The notes under the pieces are model-generated. The model made no database searches and had not been told where the DNA came from. It saw only the letters and a list, made by a program, of their open reading frames with translations. A stretch of 64,000 nucleotides of DNA from Mucilaginibacter paludis DSM 18603. Its GTDB lineage: Bacteria; Bacteroidota; Bacteroidia; Sphingobacteriales; Sphingobacteriaceae. Positions 36,268 through 43,722 of this stretch are shown piece by piece. Each line of letters opens with the position of its first letter. Position 1 is the first letter of the stretch. The position numbers and the translations under genes were made by a program. The stretch is from positions 6,862,772-6,926,771 of the forward strand of contig NZ_CM001403.1 of NCBI RefSeq assembly GCF_000166195.2, in the 5' to 3' direction.

Positions 36268-36280
36268 TTAGAGGGGGCTT
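36201..36280. repeat. 80-bp repeat shared with 56531-56608
   Basis: Common core: a CTCCCC..CCGG..GGAG hairpin, ATTATGCACCT, TGTGCATGAGCGCTA and GCGGTTTAGAGGGGGCTTT. At this site the repeat runs into the 3' end of mdaB, supplying its TAA and the last codons (ESPL). Confidence 0.75.
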
Positions 36281-36879
36281 TCGCCTATAAATACTTTGCT
36301 AAGGTGCGCCTCGTAGCGTTGCATATCCTTGGGAATATCGGCATTCTTTTCTACATCATGAAAATGCAGGCTTTCCAATTGTTGCATGCCGGTGAATGCA
36401 TTCATCCGGTGGAAACCAAATAAGGCGCCCTCATCAACACTGTGCTGGTTAAAAAATTCGCCGGGTAGGGTAAAGGCTTTGGCTGGCGCGTTCCACGAAG
36501 TGGTGATCATGTATTTTTTGCCGTGGAGCATCCCACCGGTGCCGTAGTTGATTGCCGGATTGGCCGACGAGCGGCCATCGCTGTGGTAAATTCCTTTTTG
36601 ATGCCCTTCTGTAAATACCACATCTATATATTTTTTAAAACCATGCGGCAACTGAAACCACCAGATAGGGGTATGATAGATAATAACATCAGCCCACACA
36701 AAATTTTCAACTTCCTGCGCCGGGCTGTAGGCCTCGTTAATATCTGTTGAGCGCAGCTGAAAGCCGGGCTGCTGCTTAAAAAATTGCCTGGTGGCCTCAA
36801 ATATGGTTTTATTAAAACGTCCGCCGGAGTGGCCGAATATTTGCCCACCGTTAATCACGAATATATTTTGTGCTTTCAT
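36268..36879 (-). CDS. MdaB-like NAD(P)H-dependent flavin oxidoreductase
   Basis: 203 aa, flavodoxin_2 fold, quinone/drug-modulator reductase type. NIFVINGGQIFGHSGGRFNKTIFE is the FMN/FAD phosphate-binding region, IIYHTPIWWFQLPHGFKKYIDVVF is the family's core block, and NYGTGGMLHGKKYMITTSWNAP binds the isoalloxazine in relatives. Likely a quinone or nitro-compound reductase for oxidative defence. It is transcribed divergently from a LysR regulator 104 bp away, a usual arrangement for a regulated target. The last residues GESPL are encoded by a dispersed repeat. Confidence 0.88.
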   Translation of the reverse strand: MKAQNIFVINGGQIFGHSGGRFNKTIFEATRQFFKQQPGFQLRSTDINEAYSPAQEVENFVWADVIIYHTPIWWFQLPHGFKKYIDVVFTEGHQKGIYHSDGRSSANPAINYGTGGMLHGKKYMITTSWNAPAKAFTLPGEFFNQHSVDEGALFGFHRMNAFTGMQQLESLHFHDVEKNADIPKDMQRYEAHLSKVFIGESPL

Positions 36880-36905
36880 TTTGTATTTTCTTTTTAAATT
36901 CTCAA

Positions 36906-36963
36906 CAAAGCTACCGCGCCTGTATCCTTAATTAAAATAATATAAATCATACATTTGTATCAT
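36906..36963. promoter_or_regulatory. Divergent mdaB/lysR promoters and LysR-type operator
   Basis: CAAAGCTA at 36906-36913 reads TAGCTTTG on the minus strand, 26 bp before the mdaB ATG. TACATTTG at 36950-36957 lies 26 bp before the lysR ATG. Both match the TAnnTTTG -7 consensus. The lysR box sits inside a palindrome, ATCATACATTTGTATCAT (36946-36963), which contains a T-N11-A pattern as LysR regulators prefer, so autoregulation is likely (inference). Confidence 0.55.
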
Positions 36964-36983
36964 AATTATGATAGGTAAATGCG

Positions 36984-37889
36984 ATGGTTAATTTAGAATG
37001 GTTCAGAACTTTTAAGGCGATATACGAAACAGGGACGCTAACCGGCGCTGCGGAGGCCCTGTACATATCGCAGCCGGGGGTTAGCCTGCATTTAAGTTCG
37101 TTGGAGGCACATGTAGGTTATAAACTTTTTGATCGTTCGTCGCGCAAAATGGTATCTACCGAGCGGGGCAAAATACTGTACAACTTTATCCTGGAGCCAC
37201 TCAGTAAGCTTGAACAGGCGGAACAGCACTTCCATAAAAGCATTGAAAAAGAGCGACCTACCATCAGCATCGGAATGTGTTTTGAAACCTTTCAGTTTAC
37301 GCTTGAATCTTACCTGTCGTCCTTACAGTTTAACGTGATCATCAAATTTGGCGATTATCCCGAGATGCTGAAAGACTTAGACAGCGGGATATTAGACCTC
37401 ATTATCACGCCGCAAAAAGGAGATTACAAAGGCCTGCTTTACAAGCCATTTTTTAAGGAGCGCATTGTAATTATTGCAGGAGCCCAAACCCAAACCGGAG
37501 AGTTTAGTACACTGCTGCTCCAAAACGATAAAAATGCAATACACCAATGGCTGCTTAAACAAATATGGTACGGCACAACGGCCGATATGGAGCATCTGCG
37601 TAAATTTTGGCATCTCAATTTTGGAAAGCGGCCCGATTTTAAGCCGAATTATATTGTACCTAACATGAGCTCCATTGTACGATGCCTGAGTGGCGGCAAC
37701 GGCATTGCCGTTATTCCGGATTTTTTATCGAAAAAAGAACTCAATTCGGGTAATATCAAAATCATTTGGGACGGCTTCGAGCCGATAGAAAATACGCTTT
37801 ACTTCGGCACCAGGAAAAAAACCATCTACGCCGAACAAATTAAACAGATTGAGGAGATCTTTTTAAAGGAAATGATTGACCGGCCGTAG
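36984..37889 (+). CDS. LysR-family transcriptional regulator
   Basis: 301 aa. The N-terminal winged helix-turn-helix is evident: FKAIYETGTLTGAAEALYISQPGVSLHLSSLEAHVGYKLFDRSSRKM (residues 8-54). A periplasmic-binding-like effector domain follows (residues about 90-290). Divergent orientation to mdaB suggests it controls that oxidoreductase. Inducer unknown. Confidence 0.92.
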   Translation: MVNLEWFRTFKAIYETGTLTGAAEALYISQPGVSLHLSSLEAHVGYKLFDRSSRKMVSTERGKILYNFILEPLSKLEQAEQHFHKSIEKERPTISIGMCFETFQFTLESYLSSLQFNVIIKFGDYPEMLKDLDSGILDLIITPQKGDYKGLLYKPFFKERIVIIAGAQTQTGEFSTLLLQNDKNAIHQWLLKQIWYGTTADMEHLRKFWHLNFGKRPDFKPNYIVPNMSSIVRCLSGGNGIAVIPDFLSKKELNSGNIKIIWDGFEPIENTLYFGTRKKTIYAEQIKQIEEIFLKEMIDRP

Positions 37890-37904
37890 GCAATGATATC
37901 GCTA

Positions 37905-38425
37905 CAGAAAACTATCACCGGGATTTGCATAGGTGGTCGGTGGGGACACCGACTACGGGTAATAATGTTATTTCTCCCTTCGGACGAAATGAAAATAGGG
38001 GTTGGGGGTGCTTACGCCGTAGTCGGTGTCCCCACCGACTATTATCACCTATCACCGAGGATACCGACGAAGGGTGAAAAACTATCACCGGGCAGGGTTT
38101 GCATCAATTGTCGGTGGGGACACCGATTACGGGTAATAATGTTATTTCGATCGAGGTACGAGAGAGAAATCTTTTACGAGTTATAGGTCTGCTGTATACT
38201 CATCGCGCGTAAAAGATTTCTCCCTCCGGTCGAAATGACAATTAGGGTTGGGGTTTATCCCGCAGTCGGTGTCCCCACCGACTACCATCACCGGGGCAGG
38301 ATTTGCATAAGTGGTCGGTGGGGACACCGACTATTGGCAAAAAATGGAGTTATCAAAAAGTCTCCCTACCTGGGAGATTTAGAGGGTCTTTTATCCCGTA
38401 GTCGGTGTCCCCACCGACTATTTAT
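37905..38425. repeat. Mosaic of six alternating GTCGGTG palindromes with nested repeats
   Basis: Six copies of an 18-bp palindrome (GTCGGTGTCCCCACCGAC or its complement) at 37936, 38022, 38110, 38265, 38314 and 38401, strictly alternating in orientation. The spacers between copies 1-2, 3-4 and 5-6 hold different repeats: a short ATTTC remnant, a complete ATTTCGA inverted repeat (38141-38240), and a TCTCCC hairpin. The spacers 2-3 and 4-5 share the linker TATCACCGGG..GGGTTTGCAT. Fills the gap 37890-38454; no gene. Confidence 0.85.
38141..38240. repeat. ATTTCGA-type inverted repeat (complete copy)
   Basis: 100-bp imperfect inverted repeat: the left arm GTTATTTCGATCGAGGTACG continues GAGAGAAATCTTTTACGAG; the right arm is CGTAAAAGATTTCTCCCTCC then GGTCGAAATGACA. 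Matches 34319-34417 closely and 27424-27558 distantly. It could form a long hairpin. Confidence 0.8.
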
Positions 38426-38454
38426 GCCAAGCAAAAATCGCTTTAAATCCCTTA

Positions 38455-38748
38455 TCACAACTCCAGCTCCGTGAGCAAGGTATCGATATAAACAAAATAC
38501 TCCAGCGGCGATATGCTGCCACTGGTGTATTTAGCCCTCACGGCATCCATCTGGCGGTAAACATCAACAGGCAATGAGGCATCCGGGTTAATCTGCCGGA
38601 TAAGCCTGAGCTTTAGTTCGAGGTTCTTTTTCACCAGGTTGATAATGGTACTCTCTACAGAGCCAAATACCTGCTCCCAGGATGTGATTACCTGTTGCTG
38701 GGCATCTATTAAATTTTTAAGGGCAAAAAGCGGGTCGGCTGCTTCCAT
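38455..38748 (-). CDS. Small helical protein of unknown function
   Basis: 97 aa, not recognised. All-helical prediction with heptad-like leucine/isoleucine spacing (VITSWEQVFGSVESTIINLVKKNLELKLRLIRQ), acidic N-terminus (MEAADPLFALKNLIDAQQQ) and C-terminus (LEYFVYIDTLLTELEL). No signal peptide or membrane segment. It follows the large secreted protein gene on the same strand only in the sense of being downstream (49-bp gap), so it may be co-transcribed. Confidence 0.6.
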   Translation of the reverse strand: MEAADPLFALKNLIDAQQQVITSWEQVFGSVESTIINLVKKNLELKLRLIRQINPDASLPVDVYRQMDAVRAKYTSGSISPLEYFVYIDTLLTELEL

Positions 38749-38797
38749 ATCGGGTTCCTGTTATACCCTTAAAATTAAGCCATATACTTTAAATAAC

Positions 38798-41533
38798 CTA
38801 CTGAACTTTGTATCTGTATACAAAACGACCTATGTTACCATCCGCGTCGATGCCTTCAATCACGGCCCTGTAAGTGCCTTTGGCATCAGCATTATAAAAA
38901 TCAAACGATGTTGTGCCAGTAGCTTTATCGGTCATTAACCTCGGGTTCCAGTAAATGGTACTGCGCAGATCTGCACGTTGGGTAACGCTTGGCGGGGCAA
39001 TGTATTTAGGCGAATAAAACTCGCGGCTCATGTCGAATCCCTTAGGGTTAAAGGTAACCAGGTATTTAGGCGGAAACAGATCCGCCAGTTGTTGCTGCGT
39101 AATCTTGGTGCCCTTCGGTATTTTTTTGGTATTGATCTCGATAACGCCGCTGGTTTGGTACCGGCGGTTAATACCGCTCACACCATCGTTTAAAAACACT
39201 TCAACCGATTCTACTTCCGGAGGGTTAACGTTATTGAGGTAATTATAATCTACCTGCATACCGTTAAAAAATATGGCAACCGGGGTAGTTTTCTTTCCGG
39301 CATTGTAATCCCTGGTAATGTAGAAGTTATTGTTATCATAGGTCATGCCCATCACCATCGTTTGGAGGCACATGGCAAAATTTGTACATCCTGTAAACCT
39401 GTCGCTGTTGATAGTATGGTCGGCAAAGCTTAAGCCTGTAAGCTCCGGAAAGTCCTGGTAGCCCGGTTTCTTCTCATACACCTTATCCTTAATCTGTACC
39501 TCTTTAAGCACGTGCGAATTATTGTACTGCCGTTTGGTATTCTGTAAATACGGATACATTACACTATCGATATTTAAAATTTCATCGGGCGCATTAATGT
39601 TGCTGGATATTCCCTGTAACGAACTACCCTCAACCATAATCATCAGGTTGTTATTTTGCGGATTATTGCGCGCATTTAAAATCACTTTAGAAGAATCGGG
39701 GATCACCAGTTTGGAGAACTTGAAGTTGCCCGACATATCGGTAGTGGTTTGCACAGAAAAGTTTTTATCCGGCACCTGCAGCCTTACGTTGCCTTTGGCT
39801 ATCGGCATCCCCGATAAATTACGCAGCGTACCCTTAATCTCCATTCCTTGCTCGGGTAAAAAAGCAATGCGGGGCATCCTGTCGTTCAAAACATCGCTAA
39901 ACAAAAATCTGCGGTAGCCTTGTGTAAGCATCAGCACATCCAAATCGGCGGCTGTTTGCTCATTGGGGCGGTTAAAATAGTAGTTAGGCTTTTCAATGTA
40001 TCCCTTCAAATCCGAGGATAACAACAGGCTGGTTAATATGGTAGTTTCTGCATCTTCATTAAACGGAACCTTCGTTTCGTCTATCACGGCTACTGACAGG
40101 CTGGCCTCAACCGGTAATGATTTGTTTTTTGCCGAAACCTGCATTTTTACCTGCTGCCTTGGTGCAAAGGTATTTCGTCCGGCTGTCATGCTCAGGTTAA
40201 GCTTATCTTCGTTATGTTGTATAAAGGTAATCCGCTCGCTCAAAGGCTCGCCGCTTGCCGAGAATATGGTGAACTGAACAATGCCCGAAGGGAATTTATT
40301 TTTAAGTATGGGCGCCGTAAATACCGGCACCTGGAGTGCGGTTTTAGCCGCGTAACAAACAAAACCGCCACACTGCCCCAAAACATACACCAGTTTGCCT
40401 TGGTTTTGAGCAAAATAGGCGCTATTGGCCGTTACCTTTAAACTTAAAGTATCCGATTTGGTATTATAAACCGCGAGCGAAATTCCGCTTTGCTTAATTT
40501 TAGGTAGCTCGTAACTATTACTTGTACCATCGGCAAAAGTTACATTGGCTTTGTAGGTTTTACCATCTTCAGGCATCAGCAAAAATGAGCCCATACCCAA
40601 GTGCTGCGATTTAAAATCAGCTAACACAGCGCCGGTATTATCGGTAATGGTACCTTTTACATCAAGCCCCAACCCGTTTGACCCGATGGCCTTAAAGGCT
40701 ATCCTGGTACGGATGTTGTTAACCAGGTCGCCTCCTTCCGGAAAAAACTGCATATCCGCCTCGCCTATAGCTGAACGCAATGGGAATACATTGTTCACTA
40801 CTTTTTTGTTACCCAGATCAATGCTGGTAAAGAGTAAGTTTTTAGCCGTAACAGGCGTTTTGCCCCCGCCGAGCGGGATGTTTAAATAACCGTTGGCATC
40901 GGTTGATTCTTTGCCTTTTAAGGGTTTATCCTCGTCGTTATCAATCGTCCAGCTTACTTTTTTATTGGCGTAAGGGTTACCTACGGCATCTTTAAACAAG
41001 ATACGGGCGGTTGGTACTTTTTGCTGTTTGTTTTTTACGGCATCTAAAAAAGTAACGTGTGTAATCACCTGGTTATCAACCGGGTTGCCTACAGGTACGG
41101 TTTTGTTAAAAAAGTAAGCCGGATCAAAATTACGCATCCAGTTGGTATAAGCGCTTAAATGGTAGTTACCTTGTTTATATAGGGTTTGTGTTAACACGAT
41201 ACTGCCCGATGCCACACCATTAAAAACCTGCACTTTTAATGCCTGTACCAACGAATCCCTGCCGCTAACAATATCGATATACATGATCTTACTCAAGTCC
41301 GACGGCTGGTGTAAGCCAATGGTTACATAAGCTTTGTACCAAATGGTATCGCCAACGGAATAGTACGGTTTATCCATGTGGAGATAAACTTTTTCGTACG
41401 GATGCTCATGTGTAAACTTATTGGTTTTGGCAATGATAGTATTGAGGCTCATTGTATCGCGCTGCGCATACGATGACAAATGAAAAAACGTGATCAGTAC
41501 GGAAAAGGCAAGTATGTATTTCTTAAAATTCAT
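38798..41533 (-). CDS. Large secreted protein with MG2-like and TonB-plug-like domains
   Basis: 911 aa with a signal peptide (MNFKKYILAFSVLITFFHLSSYAQ). Early residues (YEKVYLHMDKPYYSVGDTIWYKAYVT) match the macroglobulin MG2 start seen in alpha-2-macroglobulin-like proteins. The middle holds a carboxypeptidase-regulatory-like repeat (MEIKGTLRNLSGMPIAKGNVRLQVPD... LNARN) and, near residue 740-840, a plug-like segment (AIFFNGMQVDYNYLNNVNPPEVESVEVFLNDG). Such proteins are common in Sphingobacteriaceae and are annotated as TonB-plug or carboxypeptidase-like; their role is unknown. Cell-surface or periplasmic location is inferred. Confidence 0.8.
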   Translation of the reverse strand: MNFKKYILAFSVLITFFHLSSYAQRDTMSLNTIIAKTNKFTHEHPYEKVYLHMDKPYYSVGDTIWYKAYVTIGLHQPSDLSKIMYIDIVSGRDSLVQALKVQVFNGVASGSIVLTQTLYKQGNYHLSAYTNWMRNFDPAYFFNKTVPVGNPVDNQVITHVTFLDAVKNKQQKVPTARILFKDAVGNPYANKKVSWTIDNDEDKPLKGKESTDANGYLNIPLGGGKTPVTAKNLLFTSIDLGNKKVVNNVFPLRSAIGEADMQFFPEGGDLVNNIRTRIAFKAIGSNGLGLDVKGTITDNTGAVLADFKSQHLGMGSFLLMPEDGKTYKANVTFADGTSNSYELPKIKQSGISLAVYNTKSDTLSLKVTANSAYFAQNQGKLVYVLGQCGGFVCYAAKTALQVPVFTAPILKNKFPSGIVQFTIFSASGEPLSERITFIQHNEDKLNLSMTAGRNTFAPRQQVKMQVSAKNKSLPVEASLSVAVIDETKVPFNEDAETTILTSLLLSSDLKGYIEKPNYYFNRPNEQTAADLDVLMLTQGYRRFLFSDVLNDRMPRIAFLPEQGMEIKGTLRNLSGMPIAKGNVRLQVPDKNFSVQTTTDMSGNFKFSKLVIPDSSKVILNARNNPQNNNLMIMVEGSSLQGISSNINAPDEILNIDSVMYPYLQNTKRQYNNSHVLKEVQIKDKVYEKKPGYQDFPELTGLSFADHTINSDRFTGCTNFAMCLQTMVMGMTYDNNNFYITRDYNAGKKTTPVAIFFNGMQVDYNYLNNVNPPEVESVEVFLNDGVSGINRRYQTSGVIEINTKKIPKGTKITQQQLADLFPPKYLVTFNPKGFDMSREFYSPKYIAPPSVTQRADLRSTIYWNPRLMTDKATGTTSFDFYNADAKGTYRAVIEGIDADGNIGRFVYRYKVQ

Positions 41534-41654
41534 TCAAAGAAGATTTGTAACAAATAATTATGGGCCAATATACCCATTTACGATATCGCTTAGGGGATTA
41601 GTACGCATATTTAACACTTTTTTACATTTGATAGTATAAAGTGATGAATGTTTT

Positions 41655-42755
41655 TTATTGGAGCCCCCCAGGCCCCTGAAGGGGGAGTTTTTGATTGGCC
41701 TCAGTTCCGGGTGGAATGCCCCCCGGCCCCCTGAAGGGGGAGTTTTTAATTGCATCCGCTTCGGATGCAATAATATTTTCGGTGTTTGATGGTTCATCGG
41801 TTTGTTTTGGAACTGCGGGCAAACTTTCTGCCGGGGCAGGAGCCGGGCTTGCAGCCGATTTAAACTTGGGTTTGAAGCCTAATTTGGGTGGCGCAGTTTG
41901 CTCCACTGGCGGTTCAGACTTTTCTTCAGGAATTACTGGCGCATCCGCAGCTGTGTCAGGTGCTGGACTTGCCGCCGATTTAAACTTAGGCTTAAAGCCT
42001 AATTTAGGCGGGGCTGTTTGCTCTGCTGGCGGTTCGGGCTTTTCTTCGGCCGCGTCAGGTGCGCTTTCCGATGCCGGGGTAGGGCTCGCTGTTGATTTAA
42101 ACTTCGGCTTAAAACCTAATTTGGACGGGGCTGTTTGCTCTGTAGGCGGTGGTGCCGGTTTTTCTCCGGCCGCGTCAGGTGTACTTTCAGGTGCCGATTC
42201 CGGGCTTGCCGCTGATTTAAACTTCGGCTTAAAGCCTAATTTAGGTGGGGCTGTTTGTTCTGTTGACGGTTCCGGTTTTTCTTCGGCCGCGTCAGGTATA
42301 CTTTCAGGAACAGGTGCCGGGCTTGCCGCTGTTTTAAACTTCGGCTTAAAGCCTAATTTAGGCTGGGCTGTTTGCTCTGTTGGCGGTTCAGGTTTTTCTT
42401 CGGCCGCGTCAGGTATACTTTCAGGGGCCGGAGTAGGGCTTGCTGCTGTTTTAAACTTAGGTTTGAAGCCTAATTTAGGTGCCTCAGCTTGCTCGGGGGC
42501 TTGCAGTTGGCTGATGGCATCAGTAACGGTTTGCTCTGCTATTTTATTTTCGATGATTACCTTTTCAACTTTGGGTTCATCGGCCAGATGGAACTTTCTG
42601 CGTAAAGAGTTAAACCAGTATTTTTTAGTATAATCAAAACTCTTTTCGCCCATTTGTGCGTAATGCAATTCAAATTCGGCAAAAAGCTCCGGTTCTGCTA
42701 CCTGAAACAGTTGCAGGTTTATCTTTTTCTTTTTGAAGAATTCCTCAAACGTCAT
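41655..42755 (-). CDS. Repeat-rich protein with six KLGFKPKFK repeats
   Basis: 366 aa, unknown function. The N-domain (residues 1-90, MTFEEFFKKKKINLQLF...) is predicted soluble and helical. Six tandem repeats of about 39 aa follow, each starting PKLGFKPKFK and continuing with an Ala/Ser/Pro- and Glu-rich linker (AASPAPxPESxPDAAEEKPEPP-TEQTAP). The basic heads alternate with acidic, proline-rich linkers; no signal peptide. The last 29 residues (NSPFRGPGGIPPG...LPLQGPGG) are encoded by two copies of an intergenic GGCCCC(C)TGAAGGGGGAG repeat, so the natural C-terminus may once have been near residue 335. Confidence 0.75.
   Translation of the reverse strand: MTFEEFFKKKKINLQLFQVAEPELFAEFELHYAQMGEKSFDYTKKYWFNSLRRKFHLADEPKVEKVIIENKIAEQTVTDAISQLQAPEQAEAPKLGFKPKFKTAASPTPAPESIPDAAEEKPEPPTEQTAQPKLGFKPKFKTAASPAPVPESIPDAAEEKPEPSTEQTAPPKLGFKPKFKSAASPESAPESTPDAAGEKPAPPPTEQTAPSKLGFKPKFKSTASPTPASESAPDAAEEKPEPPAEQTAPPKLGFKPKFKSAASPAPDTAADAPVIPEEKSEPPVEQTAPPKLGFKPKFKSAASPAPAPAESLPAVPKQTDEPSNTENIIASEADAIKNSPFRGPGGIPPGTEANQKLPLQGPGGLQ
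41663..41752. repeat. Two copies of a CCCCTGAAGGGG-type repeat overlapping a CDS end
   Basis: Copies at about 41663-41696 and 41717-41752 share GCCCCC, GGCCCC, CTGAAGGGGGAGTTTTT and ATTG. They overlap the 3' end of the repeat-rich protein gene and code there for the peptides NSPFRGPGG and LPLQGPGG. Confidence 0.8.
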
Positions 42756-42767
42756 TATTTGTCAAGT

Positions 42768-42992
42768 TTATAGGCCGGTAATCGTAATCTCTTCGTTCAG
42801 TTTATTCCAGCGGATGCCGTTCGCGGTCAGTATCCAATCATTGCGGTCGTCATCCCCGGCGTTTTGCAACTTAGGGAACCAAGCCAGCGGAAAAGCCTGC
42901 TGCTTGCCGCCATCTATCTCAACATAAAGCATCCCGTTCTGGAAAGTTACTTTAATGTCTTTTTTTTGCTTGCGCGATGTGAATATTGCCAT
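42768..42992 (-). CDS. DUF2442-family small protein
   Basis: 74 aa. The pattern DIKVTFQNGMLYVEIDGGKQQAFPLAWFPKLQNA...RNDWILTANGIRWNKLNEEITITGL matches DUF2442: a small beta-rich domain with the PLAWFPKL and GIRW...L-E-I blocks. Members often sit with toxin-antitoxin or restriction genes; no such partner is adjacent. It lies 12 bp upstream of the repeat-rich protein gene, probably in the same transcript. Confidence 0.8.
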   Translation of the reverse strand: MAIFTSRKQKKDIKVTFQNGMLYVEIDGGKQQAFPLAWFPKLQNAGDDDRNDWILTANGIRWNKLNEEITITGL

Positions 42993-43722
42993 AAGCCCCC
43001 TCTCAATCTCCCCCGGTAGGGGAGATTTTTTTATTTTAGTTAAATTTTAACCTGACGAAGTATCATGACGACAGCTTTTGCGCACAAAAAATGGGTGTCA
43101 TGCTGAGCCTGTCGAAGCACGGTGTGGTGGCCTCTACAAGCGGCATTTATTCTCATTTAATTTGCGAGCAAGCATAGTACAATGCGTCTTCAAAAACACC
43201 TCGTACTGGGCCGTGCCGCACGTCCTCCGGCAGGCTTATAATAATGTATTGTTAAGGTATCAATTATCAATACATCTACTTTTGCTCCAATAATCAGTAT
43301 TCTTAACGTACAGCATCGGCACGCTCAATCGCCGCGTGAAGGGCTGTTACTTTTGTCTTGACACAAAAGTAACCAAAAAGTCAAGACTGCCCGATCCTTC
43401 CACCCACAGGCCAACTCCCGGCCCGGCGTGCAGTCGGGCCTTTGCCCGCTTTACCTCTGCACCAAAAAACCTACGATTTTCAAACGTCATCTCTGTTTTT
43501 TCCGGGCTCGCACGGTAGGCCAATCGCAATGACACTTTTAATACTGGCTGTCAAATAACTTAAGAGAACGTCATGATAAGACACGAAGTAATCTCTACTT
43601 AACAAAGCCCGCTCTTCTGTTCGCTCTGTATAGCATAGAGATTGCTTCGTCGTTCCTCCTCGCAATGACGCTGAGGATTAAGTTATTGGTTATGAGTGTG
43701 ATTTCTATGTCACAATCTCCGC
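42993..43722. other. 730-bp gene-free gap filled with several repeats
   Basis: Contents in order: a hairpin CTCCCC-CGGTA-GGGGAG with a T-run (about 43007-43032); GTCATGCTGAGCCTGTCGAAGCA (43098-43120), a motif dispersed in many bacterial genomes; the minus-oriented copy of the 200-bp element (43312-43490); and a GCAATGAC...GAGATTGCTTCGTCGTTCC-type inverted repeat (about 43525-43672). No open frame in the gap looks like a gene. Confidence 0.7.
43312..43490 (-). repeat. About 200-bp dispersed element, copy in minus orientation
   Basis: Reverse-complement counterpart of 27639-27865. It includes TTTTGTCTTGACACAAAAG, a self-complementary segment, and the blocks GACTGCCCGATCCTTCCACC and CCCGGCCCGGCGTGCAGTC. 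Confidence 0.8.

Noticed and set aside
37905..38425. Possible CRISPR array
   Set aside because: The repeated palindromes alternate in orientation, spacers are themselves known repeats and vary from 30 to 140 bp, and no cas genes are nearby.
37893..38474. Frames of 79-97 aa with repeated GRWGHRL peptides
   Set aside because: They are translations of the GTCGGTG palindrome mosaic; the same peptide appears in alternate frames because the units invert.
41695..42633. 312-aa plus-strand frame full of Gly/Ala/Ser repeats
   Set aside because: It is the antisense shadow of the repeat-rich minus-strand gene; the real frame has a coherent N-domain and KLGFKPKFK repeats, and the repeated codons force open frames on both strands.
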